64,000 bases of DNA from Rhodospirillales bacterium (GTDB taxonomy: Bacteria > Pseudomonadota > Alphaproteobacteria > Rhodospirillales > Casp-alpha2). The notes beneath the pieces are model-generated. The model was not told where the DNA came from, did no database searches, and saw only the letters and a list, made by a program, of their open reading frames with translations. How positions within the stretch are numbered: position 1 is the first letter of the stretch; each line of letters begins with the position of its first letter. The DNA lies in contig JAEPMA010000003.1 of NCBI GenBank assembly GCA_017644185.1, positions 186,001 through 250,000 on the forward strand, read 5' to 3'. Positions 44,327-52,580 of this stretch are shown one piece after another. Position numbers and translations under genes: made by a program.

Positions 44327-45046
44327 GTGCTGAAGTCTCTCTCAAAAAAAATCGCCAAGAGCACGCCGGTACGGTTGTTCGTCTGCTGGCTGGCGGCGCT
44401 CTACATCCGCTTCGTCTGGATGACCAGCAGATGGAAAATGATCGGTAAGGATCATCTCGACAACACCTTCGCCAACGGCCCGGCGATCCTGTGCTTCTGG
44501 CACGGGCGCTTGTTGATGGCGCCCTACACCTGGCAGAAACCGCACCCGTTTCGGATGCTGATCAGCGCGCATCGGGATGGTGAGCTGATCGCCAACACGG
44601 TGGCGCATTTCGACATCGACTGGGTCAAGGGCTCGACATCGAAGGGCGGCGCCGGCGCGCTCCGCGCGATGGTCAAGGCGTTGAGGTCCGGCGAATGGGT
44701 CGGCATCACCCCCGACGGCCCGCGCGGCCCCCGGATGCGGGTGTCGGACGGTATTGTCAGCCTGGCCAAACTGTCGGGCGTGCCGATCCTGCCCGTCACA
44801 TACGGGATAAAGCGCGGAAAAGTGCTCGGGTCGTGGGACCGGTTTCTCGCAGCCTTCCCGTTCTCGTCGGGGGTGCTGATCTGGGGCGAACCTTTAAGCG
44901 TGCCGCGCGATGCGGACGAAGATGACCTTGCGCGGCTCCGGAACGAACTCGAAGACCGCCTCAACGCCATCACCCGCGAAGCCGACGAGGCGACGGGCCG
45001 TGCGCCCGTCGAGCCGGCCGAGGAAATCAAGGGGATCGCGGCATGA
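44327..45046 (+). CDS. DUF374 lysophospholipid-acyltransferase-like protein
   Basis: A 239-residue protein with a GTG start at 44327. It has an N-terminal hydrophobic segment (LFVCWLAALYIRFVWM) and DUF374 motifs: AILCFWHGRLLMAPY, LISAHRDGELIANT, GSTSKGGAGALRAMVKAL and GITPDGPRGPRMRVSDGIVSLAKLSGVPILPVTYG. Proteins of this family are related to acyltransferases and occur next to lipid A genes in many alphaproteobacteria. A lipid A acyl-transfer or transport-linked role is inferred. Its stop overlaps the waaA start by 4 bp. Confidence 0.85.
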   Translation: MLKSLSKKIAKSTPVRLFVCWLAALYIRFVWMTSRWKMIGKDHLDNTFANGPAILCFWHGRLLMAPYTWQKPHPFRMLISAHRDGELIANTVAHFDIDWVKGSTSKGGAGALRAMVKALRSGEWVGITPDGPRGPRMRVSDGIVSLAKLSGVPILPVTYGIKRGKVLGSWDRFLAAFPFSSGVLIWGEPLSVPRDADEDDLARLRNELEDRLNAITREADEATGRAPVEPAEEIKGIAA

Positions 45047-46332
45047 TCCTTTCGCTCTACCGGCTCACCACGGCCATGGGTGCGCCCCTGATCTCACATT
45101 ATCTGAAGAAGCGCCTCAAACGCGGCAAGGAAGACGCGGCGCGCTTCGATGAGCGCAAGGGACGTGCCGTGCTGGAACGCCCGGAAGGTTTGCTGATCTG
45201 GATGCACGGCGCGAGCGTCGGCGAGGCGATCTCCATGCTGCCGGTCATCGAAGAACTGGTGGCGCGGCCCGATAGCCCAAGCGTGCTGGTCACGACCGGG
45301 ACCGTGACGTCAGCCAGACTGATGCGCGAACGCCTGCCCGACGGTGCCATCCATCAGTACGTCCCGGTCGACCGGCTTCCGTACGTCAACGCGTTTCTCG
45401 ATCACTGGCAACCCGACGTGGCGCTGTGGTGGGAATCGGAACTGTGGCCCAATCTCGTCGTCGAAACCCGTGCCCGCGGCATCCCGATGATGCTGGTCAA
45501 CGCGCGCATGTCGCCGCCGTCGTTTCTCAGGTGGCAGCGCTGGCGGTCGCTGGCGCGTGCGCTGCTCGGTTGTTTTCAGACCGTGCTGGCGCAAACGGAT
45601 TCTGACGTCGAACGCTATCGCGCACTGGGCGCCGAGAACGTGGTGCGGATGGGGAACATGAAGTTCGCGGTCCCCGCCCTTCCCTGCGACGAAGGCACGC
45701 TCGCCGAAATCCGGGCGCGTATGGGTTTGCGCCCGACCTGGCTCGCAGCCAGCACCCATAACGGCGAGGAAGAAGCCGCGTGGGAAGTGCACAAGACCGT
45801 GCGGGAGAGCCACCCCGATCTGCTGACCATCATCGTCCCCCGTCACCCGGACCGGGGGACGGAGATCGCCCGGATGCTCAGGGACCTGGGGGCGCACGTC
45901 GCCATCAGATCGAACAGCGAGCCGGTGACGGCGGAGACCGATGTCTATCTCGCCGACACGTTGGGGGAGTTGGGGCTGTTCTTCCGCCTCGCGCCGATCG
46001 TGTTCATGGGGAAATCGCTGGTGCCCGCGGGCGGCCAGAACACCATCGAACCGGCGAAGCTGGGGGCGGCGGTGATCACAGGTCCGCATTACTGGAACTT
46101 CGACGAAATCACCAAGGCGATGACAGCCGCGGGTGGATTGAAGATCGTCGCCGACGTGGACGAACTGACGGAAGCCGTGAAACGCGACCTCGACAAGCCC
46201 GCCGAGGCCCAGGCCCGCGCCAAGGCGGCCTTCGAATACGTCGATCAGGAATCCCGCGTGCTCGACGTATTCATGGAGCATATCTCGCCGTTATTGAAAG
46301 CCGCCGAGGAAAAAGTCCGTGCGCGCGCCTGA
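45043..46332 (+). CDS. waaA: 3-deoxy-D-manno-octulosonic acid transferase
   Basis: A 429-residue GT-B transferase that attaches Kdo from CMP-Kdo to lipid A precursor. Family features: LIWMHGASVGEAISMLPVIEEL, LVTTGTVTSARLMRERLPDGAIHQYVPVDRLPYVNAFLDHWQPDVALWWESELWPNLV, NARMSPPSFLRWQRW, and the C-terminal MGKSLVPAGGQNTIEPAKLGAAVITGPHYWNF. The ATG overlaps the DUF374 stop and the 3' end overlaps lpxK by 14 bp. The protein is anchored at the membrane by an N-terminal segment. Length is normal. Number of Kdo residues added cannot be told. Confidence 0.94.
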   Translation: MILSLYRLTTAMGAPLISHYLKKRLKRGKEDAARFDERKGRAVLERPEGLLIWMHGASVGEAISMLPVIEELVARPDSPSVLVTTGTVTSARLMRERLPDGAIHQYVPVDRLPYVNAFLDHWQPDVALWWESELWPNLVVETRARGIPMMLVNARMSPPSFLRWQRWRSLARALLGCFQTVLAQTDSDVERYRALGAENVVRMGNMKFAVPALPCDEGTLAEIRARMGLRPTWLAASTHNGEEEAAWEVHKTVRESHPDLLTIIVPRHPDRGTEIARMLRDLGAHVAIRSNSEPVTAETDVYLADTLGELGLFFRLAPIVFMGKSLVPAGGQNTIEPAKLGAAVITGPHYWNFDEITKAMTAAGGLKIVADVDELTEAVKRDLDKPAEAQARAKAAFEYVDQESRVLDVFMEHISPLLKAAEEKVRARA

Positions 46333-47308
46333 TTTCTGGGGGCCGGAGAACCGGTCTCCCGTGGATCGGTTTCTGGCGGCGGGGCTCTCCCCGCTCGGGT
46401 CGATCTACGGCGCGATCACCGCATCGCGCGCCAAAAGACCACCCGTGTGGCAGGCACCGGTGCCCGTCATCTGCGTCGGCAACGCGGTCATGGGGGGGGC
46501 GGGCAAGACCCAGGTCGCCATCGATCTTTGCCGTCGGCTGTCGGCATCGGATAGGACCGTCCATGTTTTATCGCGCGGCTATGGGGGCCGGCTTGAAGGA
46601 CCCGTTCAAGTCGACGCCATCCATCACCGCGCCCCCGAAGTCGGCGACGAAGCCCTCGTTCTGGCCCGCCACGCCCCCACCTGGATCGGCGCCGACCGGA
46701 CCGGGACGGCACGCGCCGCATGTGACGCCGGGGCCGGACTTCTGGTCATGGACGATGGTTTCCAGAACCCCGATCTGTTCAAGGCGCTGAACCTGTTGAT
46801 TGTCGACGGTGGTTACGGGTTTGGGAACGGGAGAGTCTTCCCCGCGGGGCCGCTCCGTGAACCGGCAGAAAGCGCGTTCGCACGCACGGACGCCGTCTGT
46901 GTCGTCGGCGAGTGGGGTGCCGGCATGCCGGACATCCCGGAGGATTTACCTGTCTTTCACGCCGTCATCCGCCCCGAGCCGCGCATGGCGGCGATCAGGG
47001 GGAAGAAGGTCATCGCCTTTGCCGGTATCGGCCGGCCCGAGAAATTCTTCGACACCCTCTACGATGCGGGTGCCGACATACGTAAGACGCTCAGCTATCC
47101 GGACCATTACCAGTTCATGGATCACGAAATGGAATTTCTGTTCCAAAGCGCCAGGGACAGCGGTGCCGAGATCGTCACGACGGAAAAGGATTACGTCCGC
47201 CTGAAAGACGAATTCAAGGATAAGGTGACGCCGTTCCCGGTCGAACTGGCATGGGAAGACGCGGATGCGCTGGAAAATTTCATTCTCGAGCGCATCGGCC
47301 TAGACTGA
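46319..47308 (+). CDS. lpxK: Tetraacyldisaccharide 4'-kinase
   Basis: A 329-residue P-loop membrane kinase that phosphorylates the lipid A precursor at the 4' position. It opens with FWGPENRSPVDRFLAAGLSPLGSIYG, then the Walker A region VICVGNAVMGGAGKTQVAIDL, GYGG and the characteristic MDDGFQNPDLFKALNLLIVDGGYGFGNGRVFPAGPLREP, followed later by VTTEKDYVRL. The start is GTG 46319, 14 bp before the waaA stop, so the genes are coupled. Five bases separate its stop from the next start codon (lpxL). No defect seen. Confidence 0.94.
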   Translation: MRAPDFWGPENRSPVDRFLAAGLSPLGSIYGAITASRAKRPPVWQAPVPVICVGNAVMGGAGKTQVAIDLCRRLSASDRTVHVLSRGYGGRLEGPVQVDAIHHRAPEVGDEALVLARHAPTWIGADRTGTARAACDAGAGLLVMDDGFQNPDLFKALNLLIVDGGYGFGNGRVFPAGPLREPAESAFARTDAVCVVGEWGAGMPDIPEDLPVFHAVIRPEPRMAAIRGKKVIAFAGIGRPEKFFDTLYDAGADIRKTLSYPDHYQFMDHEMEFLFQSARDSGAEIVTTEKDYVRLKDEFKDKVTPFPVELAWEDADALENFILERIGLD

Positions 47309-47312
47309 GCCC

Positions 47313-48209
47313 ATGCTGCGCCCACGTACCTTGATCGAAAAGTATATCCGCCATCCTTTGGAAGCGCTGGCGGCAACCGTCGTCTGGGGGGTGTTCCGCA
47401 TCCTGCCCGTCAATCTGGCGTCGGCATTGGGAGGTGGGTTCGCGCGCGTCGTCGGCCCGCGCATCAAGATCTCGGACCGCGCCCGGAAAAACATCGAGCG
47501 CGCGTTTCCGGGGATTGAAGACGAAGACGCGGAAGAGATCATCGCCGACATGTGGGAGAACCTGGGCCGCACCGTCGCCGAGTTCCCGCACATCAGCAAA
47601 TTCGGATACGACGGCGCCAATCCGCGCGTCAAAGTCGACGGCCTCGAACACCTGATCGATTTCAGGGACGACGGTAAACCGGGCTTCTATCTCAGCGCGC
47701 ATCTCGCCAACTGGGAGCTGGCACCCCTGACCGCGCACGTCCACGACGTGCCCTCCGCTTTCGTTTATCGCGAGGCCAACAACCGCCTCGTCGAGAACTT
47801 CTACATGAGCGGGCGCAAGCTCTACCGCGACATGATGATCCCGAAAGGGCGCGAGGGGGCGAGATCGATGCTGAAAGCCTTAAAAGACGGCAAGCACATC
47901 GGCATCATGCTGGATCAGAAAATGAACGACGGCATCCCCGTGCCGTTCTTCGGGATCGACGCGATGACGGCGACCGCGCTTGGTGATCTGGCCACGAGTT
48001 TGAAGTGCCCGGTGATCCCGGCCCGGGTGATCCGCGAGAACGGCGCGCGTTTCAGGGTCGAGGTGTCGAAACCCCTCTACGCCGAAGACACCGGCGACAA
48101 GGCGCGCGATTCAAAAGAACTGACAGAACGCTGCAACAAGATCATAGAAGGCTGGGTGCGTGAAAAACCCGGCCAATGGCTGTGGCTGCACAACCGCTGG
48201 CCGGGCTGA
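47313..48209 (+). CDS. lpxL: Lipid A late acyltransferase (LpxL/HtrB family)
   Basis: A 298-residue acyltransferase with one N-terminal membrane segment (LEALAATVVWGVFRIL). The HX4E catalytic motif lies in YLSAHLANWELAPL near residue 133. The acceptor-site motif YREANNRLVENFY and the conserved GIMLDQKMNDGIPVPFFG follow, and the C-terminus is KPGQWLWLHNRWP. It adds a secondary acyl chain to lipid A after Kdo transfer, using acyl-ACP. It closes the run waaA-lpxK-lpxL and is followed by a small convergent gene. Chain length preference cannot be judged. Confidence 0.93.
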   Translation: MLRPRTLIEKYIRHPLEALAATVVWGVFRILPVNLASALGGGFARVVGPRIKISDRARKNIERAFPGIEDEDAEEIIADMWENLGRTVAEFPHISKFGYDGANPRVKVDGLEHLIDFRDDGKPGFYLSAHLANWELAPLTAHVHDVPSAFVYREANNRLVENFYMSGRKLYRDMMIPKGREGARSMLKALKDGKHIGIMLDQKMNDGIPVPFFGIDAMTATALGDLATSLKCPVIPARVIRENGARFRVEVSKPLYAEDTGDKARDSKELTERCNKIIEGWVREKPGQWLWLHNRWPG

Positions 48210-48230
48210 TCGTAATGCGAAAGCCGGGGC

Positions 48231-48252
48231 TTAGCTGCCTGTTAGCTGCCTG
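48231..48252 (-). repeat. Tandem 11-bp duplication over a stop codon
   Basis: On the minus strand CAGGCAGCTAA occurs twice in direct succession. The upstream copy holds the last codons and TAA stop of the 54-residue secreted protein; the second copy lies just beyond the stop and is not in the same frame. Confidence 0.85.
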
Positions 48253-48406
48253 ACGGCTTCGACGGATTGACCGGGTTATCGGCGACCGTCGTCTGCGACG
48301 GAACTTCGGCCGTTTTCTTGTGGCCTGCCGCGCATTCGGCGGACGCGGGCGACGCCGCAAAACCAACGAAAGCGGCAAGGGCGAGAGCCAAAACACCATA
48401 CTTCAT
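48242..48406 (-). CDS. 54-residue secreted protein of unknown function
   Basis: A short gene starting at ATG 48406 behind a perfect AGGAGG ribosome-binding site. Residues 1-23 form a clear signal peptide (KYGVLALALAAFVGFAASPASA, cleaved before EC). The mature peptide is about 31 residues, polar, with one cysteine (C25) and Thr/Ser/Pro-rich sequence (AEVPSQTTVADNPVNPSKPSGS). A single cysteine just after the cleavage site could mean a lipoprotein, but the motif before it is not a good lipobox. Small alphaproteobacterial secreted proteins of this kind are widespread and mostly without function. It is convergent with lpxL. Confidence 0.75.
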   Translation of the reverse strand: MKYGVLALALAAFVGFAASPASAECAAGHKKTAEVPSQTTVADNPVNPSKPSGS

Positions 48407-48500
48407 GGGGAAAGCCTCCTATATCCAACTGGCGGAAATCGTAGCACGAAACTGAATTCGAGAGAACATAACGAATCCGTGATCTCTTAACTCATTGAGA

Positions 48501-49364
48501 TCACTTGGGCATTTCACCCAAAATCAGCTCCGGATCGATGGGGATTTCGTCCAGGGTCAGGCCGAAATGCAGGTGCGGGCCGGTCGCCCTGCCGGTCTTG
48601 CCGATGGCGCCGATGCGCGTCCCCTTCCCGACTTTATCGCCCGCTTTAACGTCAGTATCCGATAAATGGATGTAGACCGATCTGAGACCGAGCCCGTGAT
48701 CGATCAGCACCGTCTTGCCGTTAAAGAACATCCCCGGATGCACGAACGTCACCTTCCCCGCCGCCATCGCGACGACGGGCGTCCCGATGGGAGCGGCAAC
48801 GTCGGTCCCGTAATGGGGGCGCCTGGGCTTGCCGTTCAGGACCCGCTGCGAGCCGTAGACCCCCGATATCCGTCCCGTCGCCGGCCAGGCGAACCCGGAC
48901 AGGAAGTAAGCGGAAGGATCGGTGAGCTTCTTGGCTTCCGCCATCTCGGCTTTCTCTTTAACGATCCGCTTGATCGCTTCCGGGTCGGGGGTGACTTTTT
49001 TCTGCGGGAGGCCGTCGATACGTTCGATCTTGAAATCCCGGTCCGTGACGATGATTTCACGGTTGAGCGTTTCGCCGTTACTCGAAACCGTCAGGCGTTT
49101 GGTCCCCGCATCGTCGCGCCCGAACCCGAGGAGAAAATTCCCCACCGCATCCGTCATGACCGGTTTCCCATCAATGGCGACCGCCGCCCCGGGCGCGGTC
49201 TTGCCGACCAGCAATCCGCCCTCCGCCGCGTTGCCAGTCAGTGTGAGGGGAACCTCCGCTTCAGCGGACCACGCCAGCATCATGACAACGGCGAAGACGA
49301 CAAGCCCCCTCACCCAACCTCTCCCCCTGTCAGGGGGAGAGGGGTTGAAGCGTGTCGATGTCAT
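48501..49364 (-). CDS. M23-family (LytM-type) metallopeptidase
   Basis: A 287-residue exported protein. The LytM domain (about residues 165-285) has zinc ligands in RRPHYGTDVAAPIGTPV (HxxxD) and GPHLHFGL (HxH), plus YIHLSDTDVKAGDKVGKGTRIGAIGKTGRATG. These enzymes cut peptidoglycan cross-links or act as inactive activators; here the metal residues are intact. Start choice is awkward: ATG 49364 overlaps the xseA stop (ATGA), but the first 17 residues are then encoded by a dispersed repeat. GTG 49313, within that repeat and preceded by GGGAGAGG, would give a classic signal peptide (RGLVVFAVVMMLAWSAEAE). Confidence 0.88.
   Translation of the reverse strand: MTSTRFNPSPPDRGRGWVRGLVVFAVVMMLAWSAEAEVPLTLTGNAAEGGLLVGKTAPGAAVAIDGKPVMTDAVGNFLLGFGRDDAGTKRLTVSSNGETLNREIIVTDRDFKIERIDGLPQKKVTPDPEAIKRIVKEKAEMAEAKKLTDPSAYFLSGFAWPATGRISGVYGSQRVLNGKPRRPHYGTDVAAPIGTPVVAMAAGKVTFVHPGMFFNGKTVLIDHGLGLRSVYIHLSDTDVKAGDKVGKGTRIGAIGKTGRATGPHLHFGLTLDEIPIDPELILGEMPK
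49305..49347. repeat. Dispersed palindromic repeat inside a coding region
   Basis: CCTCTCCCCCTGTCAGGGGGAGAGG with flanking CCCCCTCACCCAA (read on the plus strand) is a copy of the intergenic repeat seen at 53790 and 55911. Here it encodes residues 6-20 of the M23 protein (NPSPPDRGRGWVRG). It could also supply a ribosome site and a GTG start for the gene. Confidence 0.85.
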
Positions 49365-50785
49365 AGCAACGTCCCCTGCGGATCGTCCTTGTCATCTTTC
49401 GCCGGCTTCGCGGGCTTTTTCTTCGGCTGCGCCATTCCCCCCGCGATACGCGCGCCTGCAACCCCGTCCCTCAAACGAATATTCACGTCATCACCGGGTT
49501 TGAGTGCGGACGCCGACATGACGGCCTTCCCCTCAGACGACGTCACCAACGCAAAGCCCCGGTCGAGGACACGTTCATAGGAATAACTCTCCAGCAACTG
49601 GCCCAGGTGGGCGACGGTCTTCGCCCGCCCGGCGATGTCGTCTTTATAGGCGCGGGTGAGGTCGCGGTCCGCCCCACCCAGCTTGTTCTTCGCCTCGTTG
49701 ATGGCGCGGACCGGCGGCTGAATTCTCTTGGGGATTCTTTGACGCCTATGCCGGATGCCCGCCTTCAACGCATTCCCCAACCGTTCCGACCAGTCGTCGA
49801 GCCGCTGCGACGCGGTCTCGACCGTGCGCCTCAAATTGGGCAGCCCGCGTGCCAGCGCCGCGACGTCGCGCTTCAACGTTTCCGTCTTGCGCCGAACGGC
49901 GCGGATCAGGCGCGTTTCGTTATCCTGAACCTGCGCCATCACTTCGTATCTGACGGGCACCGCGATCTCGGCGGCGGCGGTTGGTGTGGGCGCGCGGCGG
50001 TCGGATGCGAGATCGATCAGCGTCCAGTCGGTTTCGTGCCCGACGGCCGAGATCAGCGGGATATCGCTCTCCGCCGCGGCCCGGACCACGATCTCTTCGT
50101 TGAAGCTCCATAGATCCTCGAGCGAGCCGCCGCCCCTGGCGACGATCAAAAGATCGGGGCGCGGCACAGGACCGTTATCATCCAGACTGTTGAAGCCCCG
50201 GATCGCATTGGCGACCTGATCCGCCGCCCCCTCGCCCTGCACCAAAACCGGCCAGACCAGCACGCGCCTGGGGAAGCGGTCGGCGAGACGGTGAAGGATG
50301 TCGCGGATCACGGCACCCGTCGGCGACGTCACCACACCGATGACGTCGGGGAGATACGGGAGCGCGCGCTTCCGGCTCTCGTCGAACAAACCCTCTTCGG
50401 CGAGCTTTCTTTTCCGCTCTTCCAGTAATTTAAGAAGGGCGCCCTCGCCCGCCAGTTCCATCTGCTCGACGACGAGTTGGTATTTCGAGCGCCCGGCATA
50501 GGTCGTGATGCGCCCGGTGGCGATGATCTCCATCCCGTCTTCGGGGTTGAGCGCGAGCCTGCCCGCCGTGGTGCGCCAGCACACCCCGTCGATGACGGCG
50601 CTGTCGTCTTTCAACGTGAAATAGAGATGACCCGACGCGGCCCGCTTGAAGCCGGAAATCTCGCCCCGGATGCGCACGTGCGAGAACGCGCCCTCGACCG
50701 TCGACTTCACCAGCCCGGAAACCTCGGTCACCGAAAAGACCGGGACGTTATCACCACTATTATGGGTGGACGGGGCGTCGCTCAT
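49361..50785 (-). CDS. xseA: Exodeoxyribonuclease VII large subunit
   Basis: A 474-residue subunit of ExoVII, which degrades single-stranded DNA in recombination and mismatch repair. The N-terminal OB fold (VFSVTEVSGLVKSTVEGAFSHVRIRGEISGFKRAASGHLYFTLKD) and the catalytic region (VTSPTGAVIRDILHRLADRFP, VARGGGSLEDLWSFNEE, and SAVGHETDWTLIDLASDRRAPTPTAAAE) are complete. A long helical stalk follows, with YERVLDRGFALVTSSEG near the end. The C-terminus is Lys/Pro/Asp-rich. The small subunit gene is not in the window. The gene is divergent from purD with a 75-bp gap. Confidence 0.96.
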   Translation of the reverse strand: MSDAPSTHNSGDNVPVFSVTEVSGLVKSTVEGAFSHVRIRGEISGFKRAASGHLYFTLKDDSAVIDGVCWRTTAGRLALNPEDGMEIIATGRITTYAGRSKYQLVVEQMELAGEGALLKLLEERKRKLAEEGLFDESRKRALPYLPDVIGVVTSPTGAVIRDILHRLADRFPRRVLVWPVLVQGEGAADQVANAIRGFNSLDDNGPVPRPDLLIVARGGGSLEDLWSFNEEIVVRAAAESDIPLISAVGHETDWTLIDLASDRRAPTPTAAAEIAVPVRYEVMAQVQDNETRLIRAVRRKTETLKRDVAALARGLPNLRRTVETASQRLDDWSERLGNALKAGIRHRRQRIPKRIQPPVRAINEAKNKLGGADRDLTRAYKDDIAGRAKTVAHLGQLLESYSYERVLDRGFALVTSSEGKAVMSASALKPGDDVNIRLRDGVAGARIAGGMAQPKKKPAKPAKDDKDDPQGTLL

Positions 50786-50860
50786 AAATAGACTGTATGT
50801 CTCAACGGGGCGGCGAAGACAACCGCCATCGAAGCCAAGGGTTCAAGGAGACATCCGTTC

Positions 50861-52135
50861 ATGAAGGTTCTGATTGTCGGTGGCGGCGGGCGCGAACACG
50901 CCCTTGCGTGGGCGGTGGCGAAATCGCCGAAACTGACGAAGCTTTATGCCGCCCCCGGCAACGCGGGAATCGCGGACGTCGCCGAATGCCTGGATATCGG
51001 GGCCGAGGATATCCCCGCGATCTGCAAGGCGGTCGAAGAGCTGAAGATCGACTTCGTGATCGTCGGCCCGGAAGCCCCCCTCGTCGCGGGTCTCGCGGAT
51101 AAGATCGAGGCGATGGAGGTTCCCGTTTTCGGCCCCTCAGCGAAAGCCGCCGAGATCGAAGGCTCGAAGGGGATGATGAAGGACCTTCTGTTCAAATACG
51201 GGATTCCGACGGCCGATTACGAACGGTTCGACGAGCCCGACGCGGCGAAGGAATATATCCGCATCAAGAACAAACCCGTGGTGGTGAAGGCCGACGGCCT
51301 CGCTGCCGGTAAGGGCGTGATATTAAGTCACACCGTGACCGAGGCCTATGCCGCCGTCGACCAGATCATGATCGAGGAAGCGTTCGGCAACGCCGGCGAC
51401 GAGATCGTGATCGAGGAATTTTTGACCGGCGAGGAGGCGAGCTTCTTCGCCTTATGCGATGGCGAACGCGCGATCCCGCTCGCGGGCGCACAGGACCACA
51501 AACAAGTCCACGACGGCGACCACGGCCCCAACACGGGTGGCATGGGCGCCTATACCCCCGCCCCGATCCTCGATGAAAAGATGGAGAAGCGCATCATGGA
51601 CGAAATCGTCACCCCCACCGTCGAGGGGATGGCGAAGGAGGGCAAACCCTATAAGGGCGTGCTGTTCGCCGGACTGATGATCGGCGAAGACGGCCCGAAA
51701 GTCATCGAATTCAACTGTCGCTTCGGGGATCCGGAATGCCAGCCGATCATGGCGCGCCTCCAATCCGACGCGCTGGAGATGCTGCTTGCGGCGGCCAAGG
51801 GTGAATTGGACAAGATCAAGCTGAAGTGGGATCCGCGCGCGGCCCTGACCGTCGTCATGGCGGCGAACGGCTATCCGGGGAATTATAAAAAGGACACCGA
51901 GATCAAGGGCCTGGCCGAAGCCGATAAAATCGCGGACGTGACCGTCTTTCACGCCGGAACGAAAACGGACGCGGACGGCCGCATCCTCGCCAACGGCGGG
52001 CGCGTGCTCGGCGTCACGGCGCTGGGCGACACGGTCGAGGCGGCGCAGAAGCTGGCTTATAAAGCCGTCGACACCATCGACTGGCCGGACGGTTTCTGCA
52101 GGCGAGATATCGGCTGGCGGGCCGTGGGCAGATAA
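50861..52135 (+). CDS. purD: Phosphoribosylamine-glycine ligase
   Basis: A 424-residue ATP-grasp enzyme joining glycine to phosphoribosylamine in purine synthesis. It begins MKVLIVGGGGREHALAWAVAKSPKLTKLYAAPGNAGIADVA and has KPVVVKADGLAAGKGVILSHT, the ATP-grasp EEFLTGEEASFFALCDGERAIPLAGAQDHKQVHDGDHGPNTGGMGAYTPAP, and the metal site FNCRFGDPECQPIMARL. The C-terminus CRRDIGWRAVGR is normal. AAGGAGACATCC precedes the ATG. The last 24 bases, with the stop codon, are repeated twice more immediately downstream. Confidence 0.96.
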   Translation: MKVLIVGGGGREHALAWAVAKSPKLTKLYAAPGNAGIADVAECLDIGAEDIPAICKAVEELKIDFVIVGPEAPLVAGLADKIEAMEVPVFGPSAKAAEIEGSKGMMKDLLFKYGIPTADYERFDEPDAAKEYIRIKNKPVVVKADGLAAGKGVILSHTVTEAYAAVDQIMIEEAFGNAGDEIVIEEFLTGEEASFFALCDGERAIPLAGAQDHKQVHDGDHGPNTGGMGAYTPAPILDEKMEKRIMDEIVTPTVEGMAKEGKPYKGVLFAGLMIGEDGPKVIEFNCRFGDPECQPIMARLQSDALEMLLAAAKGELDKIKLKWDPRAALTVVMAANGYPGNYKKDTEIKGLAEADKIADVTVFHAGTKTDADGRILANGGRVLGVTALGDTVEAAQKLAYKAVDTIDWPDGFCRRDIGWRAVGR

Positions 52136-52198
52136 GGCTGGCGGGCCGTGGGCAGATAAGGCTGGCGAGCCGTGGGTAGATAAGGCTGGCGGGCTGGC
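52112..52198 (+). repeat. Triplicated 24-bp tail of purD including TAA
   Basis: The unit GGCTGGCGGGCCGTGGGCAG followed by ATAA encodes GWRAVGR and stop. It occurs at 52112-52135 (the real gene end), identically at 52136-52159 and with two changes at 52160-52183, followed by a partial fourth copy to 52198. All copies are in the purD frame and each keeps the stop. Confidence 0.93.
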
Positions 52199-52257
52199 AA
52201 AATCACCGCCCCGCCCCCATATCGCCTGCAAGGCTTAATCAATTCGGGGAGAACACC

Positions 52258-52575
52258 ATGGACGAAAAAACCTTAACCGAAATCCAGGCCGACGCCTTTC
52301 GCGGCCTCGTCAAACACCTGCAGAAACGCACCGACGCCCAGAACATCGACATCATGAACACCGCCGGGTTCTGCCGGAACTGCCTGTCGAAATGGCTGGT
52401 CGCCGCCGCCGAGGCGCGTGGGGTCGAGCTATCATCCGATGAAGCGCGGGAAATGATCTACGGGATGCCGTACGACGAATATAAGTCGAAATACCAGGAG
52501 AAGGCGTCCGACGAACAGATGAAGACGTTCGAAGAGACCAAGCCGCTCCACGCCGATATCTCCGGCCACAACTGA
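52258..52575 (+). CDS. DUF1244-family protein
   Basis: A 105-residue protein with the DUF1244 signature: AFRGLVKHLQKRTDAQNIDIMNTAGFCRNCLSKWLVAAAEARGVELSSDEAREMIYGMPYDEYKSKYQ. The CRNC pair near residue 39 may bind metal. The family is common and conserved in alpha- and gammaproteobacteria, but no activity is established. GGGGAGAACACC precedes the ATG. It is followed by the DUF6352-like gene after 5 bp, so the two are probably co-transcribed. Confidence 0.88.
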   Translation: MDEKTLTEIQADAFRGLVKHLQKRTDAQNIDIMNTAGFCRNCLSKWLVAAAEARGVELSSDEAREMIYGMPYDEYKSKYQEKASDEQMKTFEETKPLHADISGHN

Positions 52576-52580
52576 TAAAA

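Noticed and set aside
52112-52198. Tandem repeats that could suggest a small CRISPR-like array
   Set aside because: The units are contiguous without spacers and derive from the purD coding tail, so this is a coding-end duplication, not a CRISPR.
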